Of a DNA stretch of 64,000 bases, positions 31,891 through 40,905 are shown one piece after another; the stretch's first letter is position 1, and the number at the start of each line of letters is the position of its first letter. This DNA is from Methylobacterium sp. AMS5 (lineage in GTDB: Bacteria > Pseudomonadota > Alphaproteobacteria > Rhizobiales > Beijerinckiaceae). The notes below the pieces were generated by a model. The model was not told where the DNA came from and did no database searches. It saw nothing but the letters and a program-made list of their open reading frames with translations. Made by a program: the position numbers and the translations under genes. Location of the stretch: assembly GCF_001542815.1 (NCBI RefSeq), contig NZ_CP006992.1:3911501-3975500 (forward strand), given 5' to 3'.

Positions 31891-32529
31891 ATGACCGATA
31901 CCGCGACCGCTACCATCGCCCCTAACATGGGCGCACGCGCAAACGCCGACTACGCCTGGAGGGCCGCCCAGGAGCACCGCAGCACGGTCCGGCGGATCTT
32001 GGAGCGCGGCGTCCGGAAGCATGCGCAAGTGGCGGCCGAACTCAACCGGTTGGGCATCCCGTCGAGCAACGGGCGGCCCTGGGGCGTGGCATCCGTAGGC
32101 AGGCTGCTCTCGCGGCTCGGCAAGGGCCGGGTGGTCATAGGCGAACAGCATGCCGAAGCGGTCCGGGAGGATGTCATCGAGCTGTGGTCGATGGGGGTCC
32201 GGGTGCCGCTTCAGATGGCGATCGGCCTCGAACGGCGGGCAGTGCCTTGCCCTGACGGTGATTGCTGGACCAAGGGCAAGGTTGGTCGCGTCCTCACCCT
32301 ACTCGGTGATGACTGGAAAGCGGACTACGGACCGATCCGTCTGCGCCGGGGCGACACGGTCCCGGAGGTTCGTTTCGTGATCGCGATGGACGAAACGGCC
32401 GAACTGGACACAGCGCCGGAGCCGGAAGCGATCGAGGTGCCGGGGACCGTCCAGGAGACTGGGGCCGCGGAGCCCCTAGAGCTGGAGCCCTTCGACCTCG
32501 CTCCGCGTCGCCGAGCTGTTCGGCTATAG
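31891..32529 (+). CDS. Hypothetical protein with resolvase C-terminal-like helical repeats
   Basis: A 212-residue protein. The ATG is preceded by AAGGAG at a normal distance, which decides the start. The segment VAAELNRLGIPSSNGRPWGVASVGRLL (read in two pieces around residue 55) resembles the helix-turn-helix tail of serine recombinases. A second, weaker copy (about 95-140) ends WTKGKVGRVLTLLGDDW. The last 60 residues are acidic and Pro-rich. There is no catalytic domain, so it may be a stand-alone DNA-binding protein. Function unknown. Confidence 0.6.
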   Translation: MTDTATATIAPNMGARANADYAWRAAQEHRSTVRRILERGVRKHAQVAAELNRLGIPSSNGRPWGVASVGRLLSRLGKGRVVIGEQHAEAVREDVIELWSMGVRVPLQMAIGLERRAVPCPDGDCWTKGKVGRVLTLLGDDWKADYGPIRLRRGDTVPEVRFVIAMDETAELDTAPEPEAIEVPGTVQETGAAEPLELEPFDLAPRRRAVRL

Positions 32530-32538
32530 GACTGCCCC

Positions 32539-32733
32539 GTGAAACTCCCCACTCTCCTGATCCTCACCGCAGTGGCCGCGATCGGTCAGCCGGTGGCGGC
32601 GCTTGCCTCCCCCAGGGCGGCAAAGGTCTATGCTGCCAATGGCCGCCGCGTGGCGGTGATCAAGGACAGCGCCTTTGGCCGCCGAGTGTACGGTGAAGAT
32701 GGCCGGCGCATCGCTGTGGTAAGGTCGCGGTAA
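32539..32733 (+). CDS. Small exported protein with an internal repeat
   Basis: A 64-residue protein starting at GTG 9 nt after the preceding stop. Residues 1-24 form a signal peptide (KLPTLLILTAVAAIGQPVAALA). The mature part is basic and contains two related units, VYAANGRRVAVI and VYGEDGRRIAVV, so it may be a small beta protein. No family recognised. Confidence 0.55.
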   Translation: MKLPTLLILTAVAAIGQPVAALASPRAAKVYAANGRRVAVIKDSAFGRRVYGEDGRRIAVVRSR

Positions 32734-32777
32734 GCTGTCCCGCTGTGGCAACTTGAACGTAGGTGCTATCAGCGCGC

Positions 32778-33188
32778 ATGGCAAAAGACGACGACAAGCC
32801 GCCCCCGCGCATCGAACCTGCCCTCAAGTTGGCCCCCAGGGCACGGGACCTGTACTGGTGCGATTTCCCAGCGGATGCACGCCTTCCCGAGCTATGGAAG
32901 CGGCGCCCCGTGATTGTCGTGGGGTCGGATCGAAAACTCTACGGAGCGGTTACCGTCGTCCCGTGCTCATCGCTTGATCAGACGGGCAACCGCTGGGCCT
33001 ATAAGCTCACAACGACTATCGACGGCGAAGGCAACTCCTGGGCAATCTGCGACAAGCCTTCGACCTTCGCAGTAAGCCGCTTGGTGCCCGATCATCGTGG
33101 GAAGGTCCGCCTGCCACCGGAGGAGTTCACCGAGGTGCTAAGGCTCCTCCTCTCGTGGCTGCCCAAACTCAGCCCGCCCGCGCCGTGA
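32778..33188 (+). CDS. PemK/MazF-like toxin-family protein
   Basis: A 136-residue protein with the MazF fold signature. It opens DLYWCDFPADAR, continues RRPVIVVGSDRKLYGAVTVVPCSS with the loop around KLTTTID, and closes with ICDKPSTFAVSRLVP, corresponding to the MazF D(Q)xRT(I)DxxRL segment. The usual central Arg is Ser here (KPSTF for QIRTI). MazF enzymes are mRNA endoribonucleases. No antitoxin-like gene lies directly beside it. GTG 32763 is an alternative start. Confidence 0.7.
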   Translation: MAKDDDKPPPRIEPALKLAPRARDLYWCDFPADARLPELWKRRPVIVVGSDRKLYGAVTVVPCSSLDQTGNRWAYKLTTTIDGEGNSWAICDKPSTFAVSRLVPDHRGKVRLPPEEFTEVLRLLLSWLPKLSPPAP

Positions 33189-33354
33189 GCGGCAACCATA
33201 TCGGATATGGCCTTGAAATTCAGGCGGCGCCCCGATATGTACGTCCTCACATGCAGCCCTGGGCAACCGGGTGTCTGTCTCCCGCGGAAGCGGGGCTACC
33301 TGGGCAAGGGGTCGGTCCTAACGGATCGGCCCCTTTGCTCGTCTAAGCCTCAGT

Positions 33355-33368
33355 GCAACCGGTTTCAC
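33355..33368 (+). repeat. Polarised repeat GCAACCGGTTTCAC, copy 2
   Basis: Embedded in a 20-bp near-palindrome, CAGTGCAACCGGTTTCACTG, between convergent gene ends. Confidence 0.8.
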
Positions 33369-33390
33369 TGGGGCCAATACGCGGACCACG

Positions 33391-33933
33391 CTACGCCCGC
33401 ACGATGATCTCCACAGAGCTGAGCGGAACCTGAAGGCCGTCTGCGACCAGCTTCTTGGCTTGTGCGATGACCGACATGGGCGCGGCATCCCCGGCATCAT
33501 CCGAGCAATTTCCGGAGGGGGGCACCTGGGTCGGGACCGAGCCTATGTCCTCGCCCGGTAGGTTGCTGACAGGCTTCCAGTCTAATGCAGCTTCGTTGAT
33601 GCCTATGCTGCTCAAAGACGGAAAATATTGCGTCGGGCTGGCACTGTTCAGCGGGATGTGAGGCCCCTGAAGAATAGCGTATTCAGAAAATTCTACACGG
33701 AAGCGATCCTCTTCTTCGTCTGACGGCTCTACGCCGCTGACCTTGCCGATCAAGAATGCGTGCTTGTGGGGCTCGTTGCCTTCGGCCTTATACGGGCCTT
33801 GCTGGTGTCGGACGCATACGACATAGGCACAGCGACGCGCTCGATGCGCGCTGATCACCCACGACTGGGTGCCTCCATCACCGACGATGTGGCGGGCGCT
33901 TTTGAAGGTGAGGACGGTCAGGACTTCGGCCAC
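33391..33933 (-). CDS. Hypothetical protein of the integrated element
   Basis: A 180-residue protein. I take the GTG at 33933 (AEVLTVLTFKSARHI) because GAGAGG lies 6 nt upstream; the longer ATG start at 33999 has none. The central region KHAFLIGKVSGVEPS, then RFRVEFSEYAIL, looks like a small beta domain. The tail is Ser/Pro-rich. No family recognised. Confidence 0.5.
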   Translation of the reverse strand: MAEVLTVLTFKSARHIVGDGGTQSWVISAHRARRCAYVVCVRHQQGPYKAEGNEPHKHAFLIGKVSGVEPSDEEEDRFRVEFSEYAILQGPHIPLNSASPTQYFPSLSSIGINEAALDWKPVSNLPGEDIGSVPTQVPPSGNCSDDAGDAAPMSVIAQAKKLVADGLQVPLSSVEIIVRA

Positions 33934-34094
33934 GGGGAACCTCTCAGGATGGGTGAGATGAGCCAGATGGATGCAGCACATGACGCCGTCAAGGGGCAAT
34001 TTACCCTGATAGGATAAAATAGATGCGGCTCGGCATCACCGACATCCCTCCGCTGCCTTAGCGTTCCGACTCAATCCCGCGTGACTGCCAGTGG

Positions 34095-34787
34095 CTAAGT
34101 AGGAAGTCGGCTCATCGCCCTCTGAACCTGCACCGCCGACCATGCGCCTCCGCGGACGGTCGGGATGCCGCGCTCATTGAGGGCCGCCGCGATCTCCCGG
34201 AGCGAGGTGGCGCCAGCCTCCTTCACGTCGGCAATGATCGGAGCGAGGTCGGCCGCCCGCTTGTCCGCCTTTGCAGTCCGGACAGCTCGGCTCGCAGGTG
34301 CCCCGGTCTGATGGATGGCTGCCGAGTTCTCGCGCCGGCCGCCTAGCACCCTGCCGCGAGCCTTGGCGGCGGCGAGGGCCTTCCTGGTCCTCTCCCCGAT
34401 CATTCCGGCCTCCAGCTCAGCCACGGACACCATTTGGGTGAGGAGGAAGCGGCCAGTGGCCCCCTCGATCTGGGGCATGTCGCAGAACCGCACCTCGACG
34501 CCGCTCTCCAGGAGCCGGGACAGGAACGCCACGGATCGCGTCAGCCGAGAGACGTTCGCTACGATCAGGATGGCACCCATCACACGGCACCGGGCCAGCG
34601 CCTTGGCGAGTTCCGGCCGGGCATCAGTCCGACCACTCTCTACCTCAACGAACTCTGCCGCGAGCGTCCAGGCGCCGCCGTTCAGAAAGGCGCGGACCGT
34701 CTCTCGCTGGGCATCGAGCCCCAGGCCAGACACCCCCTGCCGCGAGGTAGACACCCGAAAATAGGCGACAAAGGTGCCGGTAGCCAT
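34095..34787 (-). CDS. Serine recombinase (resolvase family)
   Basis: A 230-residue resolvase/invertase. The N-terminal catalytic domain begins VAYFRVSTSRQGVSGLGLDAQR, with the nucleophilic Ser in RVSTSRQ, and includes LARCRVMGAILIVANVSRLTR and the long E-helix SVAELEAGMIGERTRKALAAAK. The C-terminal DNA-binding tail has LREIAAALNERGIPTVRGGAW. I take the ATG at 34787; the frame upstream lacks resolvase character. It may resolve element multimers or invert DNA. No adjacent res site was identified. Confidence 0.87.
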   Translation of the reverse strand: MATGTFVAYFRVSTSRQGVSGLGLDAQRETVRAFLNGGAWTLAAEFVEVESGRTDARPELAKALARCRVMGAILIVANVSRLTRSVAFLSRLLESGVEVRFCDMPQIEGATGRFLLTQMVSVAELEAGMIGERTRKALAAAKARGRVLGGRRENSAAIHQTGAPASRAVRTAKADKRAADLAPIIADVKEAGATSLREIAAALNERGIPTVRGGAWSAVQVQRAMSRLPT

Positions 34788-34986
34788 TTTGCCCGCTGCT
34801 CCCGAGGGTGCTGCCTCTACCGCAACATTAATTGCGACGTTCGTTGCATTAGACGTAACACGTCGGCATGCGCTTGCAAGGCCGCTAGACGTGTTCCTAT
34901 CGTGATAGAAAGCAATCTCGATTGCTGGTGTAGGGACCGGCCGTATCCCCATTGAGACGAAACGCTTCGCTGTGCGTTGAAGCCAA

Positions 34987-35250
34987 ATGGCGATCCTAGC
35001 GAAACCCCACTCCCCCGAATGGTTCGAGGCGCTGGAGCGCACGAACCCCCCGCAGGCCGCGATGACGCGGGCGGCGTTGAGCACTGCCGGCCGTGAAGAT
35101 GCGTGTAGCGTGTGCGGGGACGATCCTGCGACCGATTACAAGCTGACCAGTCCGCCCCCGGCTCCAGGTACAGTGGCGACGCTCCGCCTTTGCGACGACT
35201 GCCGGAAGATCCGGCACGCCACCATGAGCGAGGTGTACGCCCCGCTCTGA
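34987..35250 (+). CDS. Small zinc-ribbon-like hypothetical protein
   Basis: An 87-residue protein with two CxxC knuckles, CSVCGDD and LCDDCRKI, spaced 28 residues apart, consistent with one bound zinc. It is convergent with the next gene. Function unknown. Confidence 0.6.
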   Translation: MAILAKPHSPEWFEALERTNPPQAAMTRAALSTAGREDACSVCGDDPATDYKLTSPPPAPGTVATLRLCDDCRKIRHATMSEVYAPL

Positions 35251-35259
35251 CCGCGGACC

Positions 35260-35631
35260 CTACTCCGCACCTTCAGGACGGCCACCCTCGATCACCGTAA
35301 AGCGGGGACGAGCGACCTCCCGGAGCCGATCGCGCTCTTCCTGATCAGTTGGAGGAGCCGTGTCGGTCCTGACAGGCCCGAGCAGCGCGTTGACATGGGC
35401 AATCGCGGTGGCGTCCCTCACCTCGTCGGGAAGCACCTCCAGTAGCTTGGTCCGCATCAGCTCGATATCGACGCCAACATGATCCCGCAGGACACCCACA
35501 AGGCCCGCGCTGACGACGAAGAGGGCTTGAAGCTGGCTCGCTGCCAGCGTCATGGCCTCCACTAGTTGGCTTGTGGTCTCCTCCAACCGGCGGATACGGT
35601 CCAGGGGGTCACTCTCATCGTAGTCGGGCAT
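35260..35631 (-). CDS. Small helical hypothetical protein
   Basis: A 123-residue acidic protein with a Leu-rich heptad-like stretch (about 10-40: IRRLEETTSQLVEAM) that could be coiled coil. GAGG lies 6 nt before the ATG, which favours it over the adjacent upstream GTG. It lies downstream of the tape-measure-like gene on the same strand, 175 bp away. No function assigned. Confidence 0.5.
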   Translation of the reverse strand: MPDYDESDPLDRIRRLEETTSQLVEAMTLAASQLQALFVVSAGLVGVLRDHVGVDIELMRTKLLEVLPDEVRDATAIAHVNALLGPVRTDTAPPTDQEERDRLREVARPRFTVIEGGRPEGAE

Positions 35632-35806
35632 CACTCACCTCTGCGCCGGTTGATCGCACCCTATCAGGACACGACAGCCCAGGCGCTAGCGGAGGAGGCC
35701 ATCCGAGACGTGCTCCGCCGACACGGTCACAGCGGCGAACGTTAGACCGCGGGACGGCTTGCTATCATGCCCGCAAGCCGTCCTTAGGTCGAGCCGTCAT
35801 ATGCCT

Positions 35807-38800
35807 TCAATCGCTGAAGCTTGAACGCTCCCGCGACGCTCCGGCTGATCCCCCGCCCCCCTGGACCGTGATCTGCGGGCTGAAGTCCTTAGCTGCGATG
35901 GCCTGACATGCCGCCGCCGTGGCTGCCGTGCTCGCCTGGATGCTGCTCAACGAAGCAGCCATCCCCGCAATCGCCGCGCTCATCCCGGTGACCCCCGCGG
36001 CCGTCGCGCTGTCATGCACGGCTAGGATGCCCTGGGCCGAGATCAGGACTGGAGCGACCAGCCGAAGCGGCTGCTTTACTCCAACATCGTCCTTGATCGA
36101 GACCGGTCCCGCGATGTCCACCACGGTCTTACCGCCGGCCGCCACCGCGGCCCCAGGAACCGCGGGCGCCCCCTGTTGACCCGGCGTCGGCCCCGTGATC
36201 GGCATCGGCGTCGGACACTCCATCGCCTTTACGGCCGAACCCGCTACCCTCTCCGGTGCAACCGGTTTCACCGGAGCAGCACTGGTCTGACCCGGCGTTG
36301 GCCCCGTGATGGTCACAGGGATCGGCGTGCCCCGGTTCGGGAGCACCGTCTGCACATACTTGTCACGGTCCGCGGCCGACGCGTTCGGGATCTTCTCCTC
36401 CAGCGACTTCGGATCGGGCAGGGGCCCGTGAGGGCGGAAGGCCAGCGCATCGCGAACACTGGGCACCACGGAGGCGCCGGGTGTTGCCGGAGAGGCCATG
36501 GGTGCGGCCTTCTCCATCACCTCCGGAGCACTCGGCTTGACCGGCTCCTTCCGGATGACAACGTTCTCCTCCGAGAGGGGCAGAGCACCCTTCTCGAACG
36601 AACCCGGCTTGCGACCAGGGCGCTTGCGGGGGCTTTCGGCGCTCTCTGACTTCGGTTGGTAGGCGTCGAGCGCTTCCTGCGTCGCGGCGTCCGAGTGCAC
36701 CGTGTGAGCTTCCAGGGCCTTAGCCGCGTTCCGGCGGTCCGTGAGATCCTTCGCGGCCTGTTCGGCATCAGAGAGTGCCTTAGTCGCCTTGGCCGCGGCC
36801 TCTTCCTTCTTGCGCTTCTTGGCCTCGAACTTCTCGTTCTGCTCGCGCTGGGCGACGACAGCCTCCTCCGCACGCTTCAGGTCATCTTCCAGGCCAGCAC
36901 GCTGACCGGGGAAGGACCCGCGGGCCTTCGGGTCGTACTTCTCCAGCCGCTCCTTGGCAGCGTCACGGGCCTTTTCTTTACCAGCGAGCGCACCGGCATC
37001 GTTGTCCTGCTCGCGGTTGCCGAGCATGGCGGAGACCGCCTTACCGATCAGGCTGTTGCCTTTGGCATCAGTGCCCAGACTGTCGAGGAAATCGAGCGCA
37101 GATTTCAGCCCCTGACCGATCGCCAGGAGGTTGCTCATGCTTTCTGAGAAGCTGTCCCAATCGAGGGCGGCCCAGGCGGCCATCGTGGCTCCGACAGCGA
37201 CCAGGGCGAGCGTCACCGGCCCGCCGGCAGCCATCGCGCCGAGGACAGTGCTGGACAGGGCGACCGTACCGAAAGTGGCGAGGCCGGCCGTGATCGCGGC
37301 GAAGGCCGCCATGACCTTCTTTGTGCTCTCCGGATCGGCCGTCGCCACCGACGCAAGCCCTGCCATGCCCCTCGCAAGACCGTCCATCGCGGCGATTGCG
37401 GTGCCCACTTCCGGCGCCCCCATGGCCGCCATGAGGCTGTGGAAGCTCTTGGATACCGCCTCCGTTTGTGCCTTGAAGTTCTCCGAGAACATGATGTCGA
37501 GGGCATTCACCGGCTGGCGGCCGATCTGCGCAATCTGATGGTCGATCTGCTCCACCTGGGCGATGAAGTCGGCAATCATCTTGCTGAAGTTCTTCGCCTT
37601 GGCGAACGTATCGGACTGGCGCTGAAGCGTGTCGTCAATGTGGGTCCGGAACTTGTCGTTCAGCTTGGCCCTGCGGTCGTCGTCGGACAGGCCAGACAGG
37701 TCCGCATCGTTCCCGTGCTGACCCTCGAACCGCCGCCGCTCCGCACCGATGTCCGTGATGCCAGCGCTCCTCAAGGCAGCCGGGATCACGGTCTTCTTGA
37801 ACCAGTCGTAGGGGTTCTTCCGAAGCCCCTCGGCGTCCGGCATGGCATCGGGGCGGATACCCAAGAACTTCTTGCCGTCGTAGAGTAGGTCTTTGGAGTT
37901 GATCAGCCCCATCTCCATCATCGCCTTAGCGGACGAAAGCTGGACCTGACCTTTCGCGAAGCCTTTTCCGAACATGTAAAGTGCATCACCCGCGCCCGAG
38001 CCTCCCATTGCCATGGCGATGGCGGGAAGTACCTTGCCGGTGAACTCGTTGTCCCAGCCGCGGGCCATGCCGCCCGACTTCTGGATCGTCTGGAACAGTT
38101 CTTTCGGATTGAAGATACCGCGGGTCGCGATGGTCCCGGCAGTGATGGCATCCACGAACGCCTTGATCTCGCCCTCTGACTTGGTGCCCTTGCCCATGTC
38201 TTCGATCGCACGGCCCAGATAGCGAGACTGACCCTCGCCCATCCGGCCCTTGGCTTCTTCGTCGGCAAGTATGGAGACCGCCTTCGAGGACCGGGCAATG
38301 AGCGGCGCCAGACGGGCAGCCTTCTTCAGGTCGCGGTCACCGGTATCGGCCACGTCGATGATGCCGCGCAGGGCCTCCGCTGTGCTGATGGCCGGGTTCT
38401 TCAGGGCGATGCGGCGAGCGGCGTTCGTGGCCTCCTGGATCTCCGACGTGGTACGCCCCTGGAGCTTGAGTAGGATCTGGAGGTCATTCACCTCCCCGGC
38501 GCTCTGGACAGCCTCCCAGACCGATCTCGCACTGAAGGCACCGACCACAGCTCCGCCGATCGCGCCGCCGTCATGCGTGTGCATACCATGGCCGCCTCCG
38601 CCCGGTCGCCGGGCAGCACGGCCACCGCGCCGACCGGGCGCTCTACCACGAGCGGGAGGGGCAGGGGGGATGGGTCCGCCACCACCCGCACCTCTGCCAC
38701 CACGACCGCGGCCACCGCCCACGGGCGGGGTTGGAGGAAGGGGAGCCGCCGGGGCGCCCCAGGGAGCCGGGACCGGAGCGGCGCGGATCAGCGGCAGCCC

Positions 38801-39502
38801 GGAGGCCGAGCGGGGAGGAGCAGGCGGAGCGGGAGGCCCCGGATGGGCGTTATTGGCGACTGTAGCAGGCCGGGATGCCTTGCCGCCCATCGTGACACCG
38901 GGCAGGTTGCCGACCGCCTTCCCAAAACCGGCCGGCATCCCGGCCATCGCCGACGCGACGTTGCCGCCGGGAGCCTCTGCCATGGCCCGGCGGATCTCGC
39001 GACTGCCGGCCCGGACATGCGCCACGCTCTCGCGCACCGCCCGCTTGTACGCCTTCGGCATTGCCGCGGCGGTCTCGGTCAGGTCGTTCGTTGCAACCGG
39101 TTTCATTGAGCGCCGGAAGCTCTTCATCGTGCGCTCGGCGTCGCGCACCATGGCCTTCGACGGCAGCCCCATGATCGAGGCGGCATTGCCGTTGGCGCCC
39201 TTGGCGGCCTTCGCGGCACGCACCTGGGCCTTCGTCATCTTCACGGTGGCTGCGGAGATGGACTTCGTGGACCGGGCAGCCTTGGCGCCCGCGGTCGCGT
39301 AGGTCTGCATGCTCTTGGCGGCGGTGCCCATCGCGGCCACGCCCTTGGCCGCCCGCTCACTCTCGCGGCCAAAAGCCTTCATCGAGCGGGTGGCATGCCT
39401 CCCGAAGCTCTTCAGCTCGCGGTCGGCAGCTCCGAGCACAGAACGGAAGGAGCCCGCGAACGCAGCTCCGATGGTAACGGTAACGTTCGCGCCGCCGGAC
39501 AT
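35807..39502 (-). CDS. Tape-measure-like giant protein, isolated from other virion genes
   Basis: A 1231-residue protein. Order: a helical, Lys/Ala-rich N-terminus (about 1-190); a Pro/Gly-rich linker (about 190-305); a long helical domain with repeated Met/Ala/Lys (about 310-700); a hydrophobic Ala/Gly segment (about 735-790: TAGLATFGTVALSSTVLGAM onward) that could cross a membrane; then charged coiled coil (about 840-940) and a low-complexity tail. This resembles phage tail tape-measure proteins, but no tail, capsid or terminase genes flank it. AGGAG lies 7 nt upstream of the ATG at 39502. Two copies of the 14-bp repeat fall in the gene, encoding KPVA both times. An alternative reading is a large structural or contact protein of the element. 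Confidence 0.55.
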   Translation of the reverse strand: MSGGANVTVTIGAAFAGSFRSVLGAADRELKSFGRHATRSMKAFGRESERAAKGVAAMGTAAKSMQTYATAGAKAARSTKSISAATVKMTKAQVRAAKAAKGANGNAASIMGLPSKAMVRDAERTMKSFRRSMKPVATNDLTETAAAMPKAYKRAVRESVAHVRAGSREIRRAMAEAPGGNVASAMAGMPAGFGKAVGNLPGVTMGGKASRPATVANNAHPGPPAPPAPPRSASGLPLIRAAPVPAPWGAPAAPLPPTPPVGGGRGRGGRGAGGGGPIPPAPPARGRAPGRRGGRAARRPGGGGHGMHTHDGGAIGGAVVGAFSARSVWEAVQSAGEVNDLQILLKLQGRTTSEIQEATNAARRIALKNPAISTAEALRGIIDVADTGDRDLKKAARLAPLIARSSKAVSILADEEAKGRMGEGQSRYLGRAIEDMGKGTKSEGEIKAFVDAITAGTIATRGIFNPKELFQTIQKSGGMARGWDNEFTGKVLPAIAMAMGGSGAGDALYMFGKGFAKGQVQLSSAKAMMEMGLINSKDLLYDGKKFLGIRPDAMPDAEGLRKNPYDWFKKTVIPAALRSAGITDIGAERRRFEGQHGNDADLSGLSDDDRRAKLNDKFRTHIDDTLQRQSDTFAKAKNFSKMIADFIAQVEQIDHQIAQIGRQPVNALDIMFSENFKAQTEAVSKSFHSLMAAMGAPEVGTAIAAMDGLARGMAGLASVATADPESTKKVMAAFAAITAGLATFGTVALSSTVLGAMAAGGPVTLALVAVGATMAAWAALDWDSFSESMSNLLAIGQGLKSALDFLDSLGTDAKGNSLIGKAVSAMLGNREQDNDAGALAGKEKARDAAKERLEKYDPKARGSFPGQRAGLEDDLKRAEEAVVAQREQNEKFEAKKRKKEEAAAKATKALSDAEQAAKDLTDRRNAAKALEAHTVHSDAATQEALDAYQPKSESAESPRKRPGRKPGSFEKGALPLSEENVVIRKEPVKPSAPEVMEKAAPMASPATPGASVVPSVRDALAFRPHGPLPDPKSLEEKIPNASAADRDKYVQTVLPNRGTPIPVTITGPTPGQTSAAPVKPVAPERVAGSAVKAMECPTPMPITGPTPGQQGAPAVPGAAVAAGGKTVVDIAGPVSIKDDVGVKQPLRLVAPVLISAQGILAVHDSATAAGVTGMSAAIAGMAASLSSIQASTAATAAACQAIAAKDFSPQITVQGGGGSAGASRERSSFSD
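36258..36271 (+). repeat. Polarised repeat GCAACCGGTTTCAC, copy 3
   Basis: Inside the tape-measure-like gene, antisense to it. The flanks extend the dyad to CCGGTG...CACCGG. Confidence 0.8.
39093..39106 (+). repeat. Polarised repeat GCAACCGGTTTCAT, copy 4
   Basis: Inside the tape-measure-like gene near its 5' end; encodes MKPVAT on the minus strand. Confidence 0.8.
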
Positions 39503-39666
39503 GAAGTTCTCCTGTAGATCTAGACGCAAGCCGGCCTTTTGCCGGGGGAAAGCATGTTTTTGCTGGATCGAGTGGGAGAAGGAGGCGCAAATCGTTCCTC
39601 CTTCACAGCTTGGGGTAAAAGGAGGAACGGGCAATGCGTACTTGGCGGCCTACTTCACGATCCAGC

Positions 39667-39680
39667 GCAACCGGTTTCAC
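39667..39680 (+). repeat. Polarised repeat GCAACCGGTTTCAC, copy 5
   Basis: Intergenic, 7 bp beyond the HNH gene stop codon on the minus strand. Confidence 0.8.
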
Positions 39681-39686
39681 TGCACT

Positions 39687-40259
39687 CTAGGCAGCAACGC
39701 CTAGGTCTACGGTCCGGGTTGCCGCTGCCAACTCTTCCCGGATGTCGTCACAGAAAAAGCGGGTGCAGCGGATCTCCTGCCCCTGACGGGCAATGCGATC
39801 GGCCTGGAGGCGTTCGTACTCAGCAGCACTGAGATCTAAGCGCGGGCCATTGGTACGCCGGCCGTCGAGGTACATGTCGTACATATTTTCCGAAGGCGTT
39901 CCACAATAGACATGGCCTGGGTGGACACACCACCGATGCCCACAGGAGTGATTGGCAGTCCTGTCCGGAAATATCGGTCCGTCATCTCGAAGCAGCAGAG
40001 CGAGCCTATTGCCGCGGATACGGCACTTCGTACCCTGAACATCGCTGAAGGCTATATCGGGATACGTGCTTCGTTCGCTAGCGTACGACCAGCACCCAGT
40101 TGCGTTCACGCTGCGGCGGAAGTTGCCCACGATCCGGAACATGGCAACATCTGGGATCACGGTAACTGCGAGCCCTGGGAACGGGGCCTGATGCGCGAGG
40201 ACGAACTGGCGCGTACGGTGCCCGAAGAAATTGACGAAGCGGCCGTTGATGATCGGCAT
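39687..40259 (-). CDS. HNH endonuclease-like protein
   Basis: A 190-residue protein starting MPIINGRFVNFF. Its core, NHSCGHRWCVHPGHVYCGTPSENMYDM (read in two pieces, about 115-142), matches the HNH layout of homing-type nucleases: a Cys/His zinc frame followed by HPGH and the Asn of ENMYD. It may be a free-standing homing endonuclease or a defence/packaging nuclease. GGGGGGA precedes the ATG at 40259; the upstream extension to 40394 lacks coding character. Confidence 0.7.
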   Translation of the reverse strand: MPIINGRFVNFFGHRTRQFVLAHQAPFPGLAVTVIPDVAMFRIVGNFRRSVNATGCWSYASERSTYPDIAFSDVQGTKCRIRGNRLALLLRDDGPIFPDRTANHSCGHRWCVHPGHVYCGTPSENMYDMYLDGRRTNGPRLDLSAAEYERLQADRIARQGQEIRCTRFFCDDIREELAAATRTVDLGVAA

Positions 40260-40350
40260 GACAGTCCCCCCGCCGGCCTTCGAGGCATCGGCGCGCGTTG
40301 AGGGGGGCTGCCCGTAGTGCTTGGAGTGCCCGACTGGTGTGATTAGTGGG

Positions 40351-40632
40351 CTATGCGGCCCGCGGCACCCGCTCGCGAACACGGACTGGTGCAACGGCCG
40401 GGGGTAGCTCGGGAGCGGCCTCCGGCATCATGGCGGGCGGCTCGATCCCTAAAGCAGCGTGGCAGGCGGCGAGATGGTCGATCAGCTTCGCCCGCAGGCG
40501 CGGCAGGTTCAGACCATAAGCATCGGCCAATCGCTGGAGCGGGACACCCTCCACGATGTGCTGACGGAGGAGCCCGCAGGCGAACGTGAAATCCTCCGTT
40601 GCGGGCCGTTCGATCTGCGACAGCACCCTCAC
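40351..40632 (-). CDS. Small hypothetical protein, coupled pair (second gene)
   Basis: A 93-residue protein. LQRLADAYGLNLPRLRAKLIDHL (about 32-54) looks like a helix-turn-helix. The tail is Pro/Ala-rich. Its ATG overlaps the stop of the next upstream gene (ATGA at 40629-40632). Function unknown. Confidence 0.5.
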   Translation of the reverse strand: MRVLSQIERPATEDFTFACGLLRQHIVEGVPLQRLADAYGLNLPRLRAKLIDHLAACHAALGIEPPAMMPEAAPELPPAVAPVRVRERVPRAA

Positions 40633-40892
40633 AGCTCGCTCCGCGGCACGAGGCGGAAGCCGGGCGGCAGATCGACGTACTCATCAAGACGACCGTGCGC
40701 GCCGATCGAGTACGTCCGGTTTTCCGAACGGGTCGCAGCTTCGACGGACCGCCGCAGCTCCGCCAGGAACGCCGTCAGCTCGGCGGTCATCCGAGCCGTT
40801 GGCTGCCCATAGGCGTGTCCAACAGCGGTCAAGTCCTCGCCATCGACATGGAGGCGCCTGAGAGCCGCTACGGCGTCATCGAAATCGATCAT
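40629..40892 (-). CDS. Small hypothetical protein, coupled pair (first gene)
   Basis: An 87-residue protein. DLTAVGHAYGQPTARMTAELTAFLAEL (read in two pieces) parallels the HTH-like segment of the coupled downstream protein, so the two may be diverged paralogues. It lies 13 nt after the stop of the 40906-41604 gene and belongs to the same transcription unit. Confidence 0.5.
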   Translation of the reverse strand: MIDFDDAVAALRRLHVDGEDLTAVGHAYGQPTARMTAELTAFLAELRRSVEAATRSENRTYSIGAHGRLDEYVDLPPGFRLVPRSEL

Positions 40893-40905
40893 CGCAGCCT
40901 CCCCC

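Noticed and set aside
32044..32051. AACCGGTT within the 31891-32529 gene
   Set aside because: Only the central 8 bp of the polarised repeat match; flanks (CTC...GGG) differ, so it is not counted as a copy.
35638..35745. Plus-strand segment reading LIAPYQDTTAQALAEEAIRD and ending HGHSGER before a stop
   Set aside because: Looks protein-like but has no ATG/GTG with a ribosome site and overlaps the promoter of an opposite gene; could be a gene fragment, not supportable.
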